Part shown: piece after piece, positions 7,027-15,800 of the stretch
Position numbering within the stretch: the first letter of the stretch is position 1
Layout: the number at the start of each line of letters is the position of its first letter
NCBI RefSeq assembly: GCF_017573465.1
Contig: NZ_JAGEPF010000010.1
Location: 186,001 to 250,000 of the forward strand
Source: Actinomadura violacea
Lineage (GTDB): Bacteria; Actinomycetota; Actinomycetes; Streptosporangiales; Streptosporangiaceae
Length of the DNA: 64,000 bases
Direction: 5' to 3'
The notes under the pieces: model-generated
Told to the model about the DNA's origin: nothing
What the model saw: the letters and a program-made list of their open reading frames with translations, nothing else
Database searches by the model: none
Made by a program: the position numbers and the translations under genes

Positions 7027-7069
7027 GGTGCGGGCGCCGCGCGCGCCGGTGTCCGCGCGGCCGCCCGGT

Positions 7070-7267
7070 CTACAGGGTGGGCGGGAGGTTCGGCGGGCAG
7101 GACGTCCGCCCGGTGCCGCCGCACGCGCGGCACTTCCGCGGCGACATGGCGGTGATGACCTGCGCGCTCTCGTCCAGCGCCGTCCCGGCGACGAGCGCCA
7201 TGGTCGGCTGGTCGACGAACCCGCCGTCACACCACCGGCACGGGTAGGTCTGCGCGCTCTCGCTCAC
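7070..7267 (-). CDS. Small Cys-rich zinc-binding protein (65 aa)
   Basis: The GTG at 7267 overlaps the stop of the preceding 44-residue gene (GTGA). The 65-residue product has two Cys-x2-Cys pairs, YPCRWCDGG near residues 8-16 and CRACGGTG near 46-53 plus another Cys, in the style of DnaJ-type zinc fingers (CxxCxGxG). The intervening region is short and polar. With the next gene it forms a pair of co-translated zinc-finger proteins beside the integrase; a role in recombination directionality or regulation is possible but unproven. Confidence 0.5.
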   Translation of the reverse strand: MSESAQTYPCRWCDGGFVDQPTMALVAGTALDESAQVITAMSPRKCRACGGTGRTSCPPNLPPTL

Positions 7268-7398
7268 CGGCTGATCACCCCTGATCCTCGGCAGCCCTTG
7301 CAGTTCTCGGTCACGTAGACGGTCTTGCCCTTGGAGTCGGTCCGGGCGACCTGCTGCGTTCCCGATCCTCCGCAGGACGGGCACTCGACGTACGGCAT
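7264..7398 (-). CDS. DnaJ-type zinc-finger micro-protein (44 aa)
   Basis: The 44-residue protein consists almost wholly of two CxxCxGxG repeats (CPSCGGSG at residues 6-13 and CKGCRGSG at 33-40) linked by a predicted beta hairpin, the classical DnaJ zinc-binding fold in minimal form. The ATG at 7398 lies 37 bases after the integrase stop, with GAAGGGG about 8 bases upstream. No other domain is present. Such minimal zinc fingers may bind unfolded protein, RNA or DNA; the function here is unknown. Confidence 0.6.
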   Translation of the reverse strand: MPYVECPSCGGSGTQQVARTDSKGKTVYVTENCKGCRGSGVISR

Positions 7399-7435
7399 TT
7401 CTACCCCTTCGGTTGATCCATTACCAGCGGTTCTT

Positions 7436-8302
7436 TCACGCGCCCGAATCGTCCCGGACAATGCGCAGGGTGGCGCGTGGCTGGACGGCGTCGACCAGCG
7501 CGGCCGCGCGCGGGTTGGAATGCGCGGCATACAGGGCGGTGGTCGAGATGTCCGCGTGTCCCATGACCTCCTGTAGCTCCCGGATTTCTCCGGTCGCCTG
7601 GTATCCGACGGTCCCGAATCGGTGTCTGAGCTGGTGCATCGTCTCGTCCAGGCCGCAGTCGCGCAGGTGGAGATTGCCGTACCGGGTGACGCTGCCGGGG
7701 GGCGTGTGTCCGATCAGTCCGTCGAGCCGCGGGAAGATCCATCCCCGTCGCGGTAGACCGAATAGCTTCAATTCGGTCCAGACATATTGCGACATTGGGA
7801 CGGCCCTTTCTTTGTCTCCTTTCCCGTGGACGATCATGTACGGCCGGGACACGCGCTCGAAGATGCAGTCGCGCCGCAGCGTCGCGATCTCGCAGCAGCG
7901 CAGGCCCGCGTACCCGGCCAGGACGAGCCAGGCCCGGACGCGGCCGAACGCGTGCAGGATCGCCATCTGCAGATCGTCGTCGCCGATCGGGCGCGGCAGC
8001 CGGCGGCCGAGCCGCGGGATGGGCATCGTGAGCGCCGGGTTGCTGGGGATCCGGCCGGCCGCGGCGAGCCAGGCGTAGAAGACCCGGACGCCGGCGACGT
8101 AGGACACGACGCTGATGTCCGCGACGGTCAGGGCAGCGCGCCACGCCTCCAGGTCCGATGGAGTCGCGTCCAGCAGCGAGCGCGGCGTGAGCTGCTGCGC
8201 GATGTCGAGGAGGCGGCCGCGGTAGAGGCGGCGCGTGTGCGGGCTTCGGCCCTGCAACGACAGGTGCTTGTCGAACTCATCGATGACGGGCTCATGGATC
8301 AA
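7436..8302 (-). CDS. Tyrosine recombinase / integrase
   Basis: The 288-residue protein has an N-terminal SAM-like core-binding domain (about 3-95) and a catalytic domain with Arg135 (GLRCCEI), Lys161 (HGKGDKER), His223-x2-Arg226 (HQLRHRFG), His249 (MGHADISTT) and the nucleophile Tyr258. All residues of the active site are present, so it should be active. It uses a TTG start at 8302 preceded by a G-rich stretch. It lies at the element's right end and should catalyse insertion and excision; repeated TTGCAAC sites upstream may be its arm-type sites. Confidence 0.92.
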   Translation of the reverse strand: MIHEPVIDEFDKHLSLQGRSPHTRRLYRGRLLDIAQQLTPRSLLDATPSDLEAWRAALTVADISVVSYVAGVRVFYAWLAAAGRIPSNPALTMPIPRLGRRLPRPIGDDDLQMAILHAFGRVRAWLVLAGYAGLRCCEIATLRRDCIFERVSRPYMIVHGKGDKERAVPMSQYVWTELKLFGLPRRGWIFPRLDGLIGHTPPGSVTRYGNLHLRDCGLDETMHQLRHRFGTVGYQATGEIRELQEVMGHADISTTALYAAHSNPRAAALVDAVQPRATLRIVRDDSGA

Positions 8303-8344
8303 CTTGCCCCCCTTTGGGTGCGTTGTCCCCTACTGTCCGTCATG

Positions 8345-8392
8345 TTGCAACTTTCGGCCTGTCCCTTGCAACGGTCCAGGTCAGGCCGCAAC
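8345..8392. repeat. Phased GCAAC repeats upstream of integrase
   Basis: TTGCAAC occurs at 8345-8351 and 8366-8372, and a related CCGCAAC at 8386-8392, giving spacings of 21 and 20 bases, i.e. two helical turns. The first copy lies inside the self-complementary octamer GTTGCAAC. They lie 43-90 bases upstream of the integrase start and are candidate binding sites for the integrase or its regulator. The remaining 8303-8543 interval contains no gene that I can support. Confidence 0.35.
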
Positions 8393-8543
8393 CGGCCACA
8401 GATAAGGCGAATTAACACGAGCTTCATGCGGCGGAGATTTCCCGGCCGCGCTGACCAGTGTATTAATGCGGTGAAGGGCGACGGGCCGCCTTTGGTCAAT
8501 GGGCTCGCGCCGTGCGCTGTCAGGACGGTTGGATAATGGCGAA

Positions 8544-9656
8544 ATGATCCTCTCCCCGCGAGGCGCGCGCGACGCCGCCGGCAATGCGTTCCAGCTCGTG
8601 CGGCACGGCCGGCTCGCCGATCTGCGTCCGATGCCGGCCGATCCGGTGGAGGGCGGCGCGGCCCGCGGGGTGCGCCGCTACCGGCCGCCGGAGGGGGTGG
8701 TCCCCGCCGGGCCGCCGGTGCTGTTCGTGCCGCCGCCGGCCGCACCGGCCCGCTGCTACGACCTGCGCCGCGGGTGCAGCCTCGCCGAGCACGTGGTGCG
8801 CGCCGGACGGCGCAGCTACCTGCTCGACGGCGACCCCGCCGGCCGGGCGGGGCAGGACGCCGGCCTGCGCGAATGGGTCCGCGACCTGCTGCCCGGCGCG
8901 ATCCGCGCGGTCAGCCGGGACGCGGGCGGGCAGCCCGTCCAGCTCGTCGGCTGGTCGCTCGGCGGGGTCGTGGCGCTGCTGGCCGCCGCCGACGACCCGG
9001 GCCTGCCGATCGCGTCCATCGCCGCGATCGCCGCGCCGGTCGACGTCCGCGCGGCGCGGCTCCCGGCGCGGCTCCCGGTGCCGCGCCTTCCCGTGCCGAA
9101 CCCGTGGGCCGGGCTCGCCCGCGCCGCCGCGGGCGCGTTCGCCCCGCCGCTCGGCGGCGTCCCCGGCGCGCTGCTGAAACGGATCCGCCGCACCGGAATC
9201 GACGCCCATCTGCTCCGCCCCTATCGGACGCTCGCGCACCTCGACAATGCCGATTTCCTCGCTCAGATCGAAGCCGTCGATCAATTCACCGACCATCTGG
9301 CCGGACGCGCCGCGCGGCGCATTCACCGCGCCCTTTTCCAGGACAACGCGCTGGCCGGAGGCGGCCTGGACATCGACGGCCGGCGGGTCGAACTGCGCCG
9401 GGTCGGCGTGCCGGTTCTGGCCATCGCCGGGCGCGGCGACGGCGTCGCGCCGGTCCGGTCCGTCCTGCCGCTGATCCGGCTGCTGCCGGGCGCGCCGAAG
9501 GTGCGGTTCGAGGTCGCGTCCGGCGGCCACCTCGACGTGCTGACCGGGCGGTCCGCGCGCGCGACCACCTGGGCGCACCTGGACCGCTGGCTGGACGAGG
9601 GGACCGTCCGGCACGGGATCCGCCGCCAGCGCCGCGCCCCCGCCGTGACCGGGTAG
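8544..9656 (+). CDS. Alpha/beta hydrolase (PhaC/acyltransferase-like)
   Basis: The 370-residue protein (from ATG 8544; an upstream start at 8499 is possible) has the alpha/beta hydrolase fold of PHA-synthase/lipase-like actinobacterial enzymes: an oxyanion-type strand PPVLFVPPPAAP near residue 55, the nucleophile elbow GWSLGG with Ser138, a late Asp in AGRGDGVAP and the terminal His in SGGHLDVLTG. True class I-III PHA synthases use Cys in the elbow; Ser here points to a hydrolase or acyltransferase. It is the first host-type gene after the provirus and lies 224 bases upstream of the synthase operon on the same strand, so it may act on its acyl product. Confidence 0.7.
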   Translation: MILSPRGARDAAGNAFQLVRHGRLADLRPMPADPVEGGAARGVRRYRPPEGVVPAGPPVLFVPPPAAPARCYDLRRGCSLAEHVVRAGRRSYLLDGDPAGRAGQDAGLREWVRDLLPGAIRAVSRDAGGQPVQLVGWSLGGVVALLAAADDPGLPIASIAAIAAPVDVRAARLPARLPVPRLPVPNPWAGLARAAAGAFAPPLGGVPGALLKRIRRTGIDAHLLRPYRTLAHLDNADFLAQIEAVDQFTDHLAGRAARRIHRALFQDNALAGGGLDIDGRRVELRRVGVPVLAIAGRGDGVAPVRSVLPLIRLLPGAPKVRFEVASGGHLDVLTGRSARATTWAHLDRWLDEGTVRHGIRRQRRAPAVTG

Positions 9657-9880
9657 GCGGGCCTCCGGCTGACCGCCCGGTCACGGGCCCGGCGGGTCTT
9701 ACGCAGGCCAAGGAAGCGTCCAAAGTCCTTTGCGGTGCCGCCATCACGGCGCCCCCGGGTGTGTCGCCTCCGCACTCGCCCCCTCACTGACCGTAGTCTT
9801 GCCGACCGTTGTTGTGAGCGAGGGGCACCAGCCGCACGGCCGCCGGGTCGGGCCGCGCGGAACGGGTCGGGGGGCAGTGC

Positions 9881-12800
9881 ATGGCCGCGGACAGGGACAC
9901 GGCGGCGGACGGGACCGGGCCGCGGGCCGTCCAGGACGGTCCGGAGCGGCGGACGTCCGCGACCGGGCCGGGGACCGAGATCGTCGGCGTCACGCCGTTC
10001 GGCCGCCCCGCCCCGCACCTCGCGGTGGCCGTCGCGCGGGCCGGCGGGCACGGCGTGCTCGACCTCGGCACCGAGCGCGAGCCGGCGCTGGCCGCGCTCG
10101 CCGACGTGCGCCGCTGGTGGTCGGGCCGGTTCGGGGTGCGCGTCCCGGCGGGCTGCCGCGTCCGCCCGCAGGAGCTCCCGGACGCCGTCGGCACGGTCGT
10201 GTTCGACGCCCCGGCGCTGCTCGCCGACGACTCGCTGGACATCGCCGGGTTCGCGCGCGGGCGCCGGCTGCTGGTCGAGGTCGTCGACGCCGCCGAGGCC
10301 GCCGCGGTGCTGCCGGTCGCCGGCGGCTTCCCCGGGACGCGCGGGACCGCGCTCATCGCCCGGGGCCGCGAGGCGGGCGGCCGGGTCGGCGACCTCACCA
10401 CGTTCGTGCTGCTGCAGCGGCTGCTCGCGGACGAGGCCGTGGACGTCCCCGTGCTCGCGGCGGGCGGCATCGGCCCGCGCACCGCCGCCGCGGCCGTCGC
10501 CGGGGGAGCCGCGGGCGTCGTGCTGGACGTGCAGCTCGCGCTCGTCCGGGAGATGGACCTGCCCGCCGACGTCGCCGCCGCGCTCACCGCGATGGACGGC
10601 TCGGAGACCCGCGTCGTGCACGGCCACCGCGTCTACACGCGCCCCGACCTGCCCGACATCGCGCTCGCCGACCTCACCGCGGCGGAGGTCAACGCGCGGC
10701 TCGGCGCGACCGGGCTGCGGTCGCGGCTGCTGCCCGCCGGGCAGGACGCGCCGCTCGCCGCCGCGCTCGCCGCCCGGCACCGCACCGCCGGCGGGGTCGT
10801 CCAGGCGGTCCGCGAGGGGATCGCCGAGCATCTGCGGGCCGCCGTGCAGGCCGCGCCGCTGGCGTCCCGGCAGACCCCGGACGGCCCCGAGTACCCGGTC
10901 GTCCAGGGGCCGATGACGCAGGTCAGCGACCGTTCGGTGTTCGCCGCGGCGGTCGCGCAGGAGGGCGGCGTGCCGTTCCTGGCGCTCGCGCTGATGGACG
11001 GCGACCGGGTGCGGCGGCTGCTGCGCGAGACCGCCGACCGGCTCGCCGGCCGGCCGTGGGGCGTCGGCGTGCTCGGGTTCGCGCCGCCGGAGGTCCGCGA
11101 GGCGCAGCTCGACGCGGTCCGCGAGGCCGCGCCCCCGTACGCGATCGTCTCCGGCGGACGGCCCGCGCAGGCCGCGTCGCTGGAGGACGCCGGCGTCAGC
11201 GCCTACCTGCACGTCCCGTCGCCGGACCTGCTGGAGCGGTTCCTCGCCGAGGGCGTGCGCAAGTTCGTCTTCGAGGGGCAGGAGTGCGGCGGGCACGTCG
11301 GCCCGCGCGCGAGCTTCCCGCTGTGGGAGGCGCAGGCCGAGCGGCTCATGGCGTTCGGCGGCGACCCCGCCGAGCTGTCGGTGATGTTCGCCGGCGGCAT
11401 CCACGACGCGCGGTCCGCCGCGATGGTCGCCGCGCTCGCCGGCCCGCTCGCCGAGCGCGGCGCCGACGTCCGCGTCCTCATGGGCACCGCCTACCTGTTC
11501 ACCGCCGAGGCCGTCGCGGCGGGCGCGATCCTGCCCGGCTTCCAGAAGGCCGCCGTCGACTGCGGCGGGACGGCGCTGCTGGAGACCTCGCCCGGCCACG
11601 CGACCCGCTGCGCCCGCACCCCCTACGTCGAGCAGTTCACCGAGACGCGCCGCGAGCTGGAGGCCGCCGGGACGCCCCGGCAGGACATGTGGCGGCAGCT
11701 CGAACGCCTCAACCTCGGGCGGCTGCGCATCGCCAGCAAGGGCCTGCGCCGCTCCACCCCCGTCGGCCCGGACGAGCAGCGCGCCGAGGGCCTCTACATG
11801 ATCGGCGACGTCGCGGCGCTGCGCACCTCCACCACCAGCGTCGCCGCCCTGCACGAAGAGGTCACCGACGGCGCCACCGCCCTGCTCGCCGCGCGCGCCG
11901 CCGCCCTCGGCATCGCCGGGGACCGGGCCGCCGCGTCCGCCGCCGCCCGCCCCGCCGACATCGCGATCATCGGCGTCGGCTGCGTGTTCCCCGGCGCCCG
12001 CGACGCCAACGCCTACTGGGCGAACATCGTCGGCGGCGTCGACTCCGTCACCGAGGTCCCCGCCGAACGCTGGGACCCGGCCGTGCACTACGACCCGTCC
12101 GAGCCCGGCAAGACCCCCTCGAAATGGGGCGGGTTCCTGCCGGACGTCCCGTTCGACGCACTCGCCTACGGCATCCCGCCCAACGCGCTCGGCAGCGTCG
12201 AGCCGATCCAGCTCCTCGCCCTGGAGGTCGCGGCGCGCGCGCTGAAGGACGCCGGCTACGACGACCGCCCGTTCGACCGGTCCCGCACCTCGGTGTTCTT
12301 CGGCGCCGAAGGCGGCAACGAGCTCGCCACCGCCTACGGCCTGCGCGCCGCTCTCCCGTCCTACTACGGCGAGGTCCCGCCCGGCCTGGACGGGCAGCTC
12401 CCCGAACCCACCGAGGACTCCTTCCCCGGCGTCCTCACCAACGTCATCGCCGGGCGCATCGCCAACCGCCTCGACCTCGGCGGCGCCAACTACACCGTCG
12501 ACGCCGCCTGCGCCGCGTCGCTCGCCGCCCTCGACGCCGCCTGCAAGGAACTCGCCGCGGGCGGCAGCGACATGGTGCTGTGCGGCGGCGCCGACGTGCA
12601 CAACGGCATCCAGGACTACCTGATGTTCTCCGCCGTCCGCGCGCTGTCGCCGTCGGGCCGCTGCGCCCCCTTCGACGCCGCCGCCGACGGCATCGCGCTC
12701 GGCGAGGGCGTCGCCTGCGTCGTCCTCAAGCGCCTCGCCGACGCCGAACGCGACGGCGACCGCGTCTACGCCGTCGTCAAGTCCGTCGCCGGGTCCAGCG

Positions 12801-15800
12801 ACGGCCGCTCCCTCGGCCTCACCGCGCCCCGCGCCGAAGGGCAGCGGCTCGCCCTCGACCGCGCCTACGAGCGCGCCGGCGTACGCCCGTCCGACGTCGG
12901 GCTCGTCGAGGCGCACGGCACCGGAACCGAGGTCGGCGACCGCACCGAGCTCGCCACCCTCACCGCCGCGTTCTCCGCCGCCGCGCCCGGCTCCGTCGCG
13001 CTCGGCTCCGTCAAGTCGCAGATCGGCCACACCAAGTGCGCCGCCGGGCTCGCCGGGCTCATCAAGACCGCGTTCGCCCTGCACACCGGCGTCCTGCCGG
13101 GCACCCTGCACCTCACCAGCCCGAACCCCGCGTGGAAGCCCGACGGGCCGTTCGCGTTCGGGACGAGCGTCCGGCCCTGGGCCGCCCGCCCCGGCGACCG
13201 GTACGCCGGCGTCAGCGGCTTCGGGTTCGGCGGCGCCAACTTCCACGCCGTCCTCGCCGGCTACGACGGCGGCCCCGAACCGGTGTCCGGCCTCGCCGAA
13301 TGGCCCGCCGAGCTGCTCCTGATCCGCGGCGCCGACCGCACCGCCGCCCGCGCCGAGATCGCCCGGCTCCGCCGGCTGCTGGACGCCCCGTCCGCCCGGC
13401 TCCGCGACATCGCCCGGACCTGCGCGTCCACCGAAGGACGCGTCCAGGCCGCCGTCGTCGCCACCGGCCTCGACGACCTGCGCGGCAAGCTCGCCGCCGC
13501 CGCCGAGTTCCGCACCGCACCCGGCGTGCACGTCCGCACGTCCGCCCACCCCGGGCAGGTCGCGTTCCTGTTCCCCGGCCAGGGCAGCCAGCGGCCCGGC
13601 ATGCTCGCCGGCCTCTTCGCCGCCTTCCCCCGCCTGCAGCGCCTCCTCCGCCTCGCCGGCGGACGCTACGCGCCCGCCATGTTCCCGCCCGCCGCGTTCG
13701 GCCCCGACGACGCCCGCCGGCAGCGCGAGGCGCTCACCGACACCCGCGTCGCGCAGCCCGTCCTCGGCATCGCCGGCCTCGCCGTGCACCGCCTGCTCAC
13801 CGCCGTCGGCGTGCACCCCGACCTCGCCGCCGGGCACAGCTACGGCGAGCTCGTCGCGCTCTGCGCCGCCGGCGTCTTCGACGACACCGACATGATCGAG
13901 CTCAGCGCCGCCCGCGCCGAGGCCATCCTCGCCGCCGCGGGCGCCGACCCCGGCGCCATGGCCGCCGTCGCCGCACCGCTCCGCCAGGTCCGGGACGCCG
14001 TCTCCGGCGTCTCCGAGATCGTCGTCGCCAACCACAACGCGCCCGACCAGGTCGTCGTGTCAGGCACCACCGCCGGCGTCGCCCGCGCCCTCGCCGTCCT
14101 CGCCGAACGCGGCCTCGCCGCCGAGCGCATCCCGGTCGCCTGCGCCTTCCACAGCCCCCTCGTCGCCGCCGCGTCCGGCACCCTCCGCGCCGCCCTCACC
14201 GGCCGCGACCTGCGCTCGCCCGCCTTCCCCGTCTGGTCCAACACCACCGCGGCGCCCTACGACAGCGACCCCGCCGACCTCGCCGCCACCCTCGCCGGGC
14301 AGATCGCCGCGCCCGTCCGGTTCGTCGAGCAGATCGAGGCGATGTACGAGGCGGGCGCCCGCACCTTCGTCGAGGCCGGGCCCGGACGCGTCCTCACCGG
14401 CCTCACCCGCCGCATCCTCGGCGACCGCCCGCACACCGCCGTCGCCTGCGACGCCGGCGACGGCGGCTCCGTCGAACGCCTCCTGCACGCCCTCGCCGAG
14501 CTCGCCGCCGCCGGCGTCGCCGTCGACCCGCTGCCGCTGTTCGCCGGCCGCGACGCCCGCGTCCTCGACCCCGCGTCCGCCCCCGCCGCGCCCGGCTGGA
14601 TCGTCAACGGCCACCTCGTCCGCACCGCCGACGGCGGCTACCCGGCGGGCGCGCTCCGCCCGGCCGAACGCGTCCCCGCCGCGGCGTCGCCCGCCCGCCC
14701 GGCCGGTTCCGACGCCGCCGTCCTGGAGTACCTGCGCGCCGGCCGCGAGCTGATCGCCGCGCAGCGCGAGGTCATCCTCCGGCACCTCGGCGCCGCGCCC
14801 GCCGCCCCGTCCGCTCCGGCGCCCGTCCCCGCGCCGCGTCCCGTCCTGCCCGGCGAGACGCTGCCGGCCCTGCCCGCCGCCGCCGAGCCGCATCGTGACG
14901 TCCACGCCACCGTCCTCGCGGTGATCAGCGCCCGCACCGGCTACCCCGAGTCCATGCTGGAGGCCGACCTCGACCTCGAGGCGGACCTGTCCATCGACTC
15001 CATCAAGCGCACCGTCATCATCGGCGAGGTCACCGAGCGCGTCGGCCTCACCGCCCCGGACGCCCTCATCGAGCAGCTCACCCGCATCACCACCATCGGT
15101 GGGATCGTCGACTGGCTCCGCACCCGCCTCCCGTCGGCGCAGGACCCGCAGCGCCCCGCCGTCCCGCCGCAGGCGTCCCCGCGCCCGGGCCCGTCCACCC
15201 ACGTGGGCGGCCCCCCGGCGCCCCGCCGTCGCCACGAATCCGCACCCGCCGACCAGCAGGGCGACGCCCCAAAGCCCGCATCGGCCGGCAAGCAGAGCGG
15301 AACGAGCCCCGAGCAGCCGCCGACCGGAGACGCGGCCGCAGCGCGCACGGCGAACGCGTCGCCGAGTGCGGGCGCTCGGTCCGGGGGCGCAGGACGTCCC
15401 GACCGGGAAGCGCCGTCGGACGCCGAGGAAACGCGCGCTGCGATGCCCGCCTCGAACCGCAAGACCGAAGGCGACGGCGGACGAGCCGAAGCACGTCCGG
15501 CGACGTCCGTCGCCGAGCAGCCGCCGAGGCCGTCCCGCGGGTCTGGAGGCGGCGAGCAACCGGCTCCGGAAGCGGGCGCTGCGAGCGATGCCGGACGGTC
15601 CGACGCGCACCCGGCGGCGTCCAGTGATGCGGTGTCGCGTAATGCGGCGCGCGTGTCCTCGGGCGAGGGGGATGAGGAACTGCGCGGCACGGGGGCGGTG
15701 AAGCCTGCGGACGACACCCCTGCCGCGGAGCCGGAGGCGGCCGGGCGGGGCGCGGTGCCTTCGGCCCGGGTTCCGGACGGCGAGGACGCGGCGGCCGTGG

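Larger units (their letters stand above)
1..8400. mobile_element. Integrated tectivirus-like provirus (right part)
   Basis: The block combines a leftward virion operon (candidate double-jelly-roll capsid protein at 1531-2703, packaging ATPase at 3168-3902, several proteins of 34-94 residues with one or more membrane helices), a divergent rightward early operon (HTH, zinc-ribbon, VRR-NUC nuclease) and a leftward tyrosine integrase at the right end. Known Tectiviridae and related actinobacterial elements pair a double-jelly-roll capsid protein with an A32-like ATPase and small membrane proteins for an internal lipid vesicle. No tail, portal or large-terminase genes are seen. The left end lies outside the window and no tRNA or duplicated attachment site is recognisable, so the right boundary (about 8.3-8.5 kb) is approximate. 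Confidence 0.72.

Noticed and set aside
8303..8543. tRNA gene or clear attR site at the provirus end
   Set aside because: No cloverleaf or duplicated core is visible; the left end needed for comparison is outside the window.
9323..14035. Very long leftward open frame antisense to the first synthase
   Set aside because: It has the composition of a frame shadow in high-GC DNA and no domain; the rightward synthase has full catalytic motifs.
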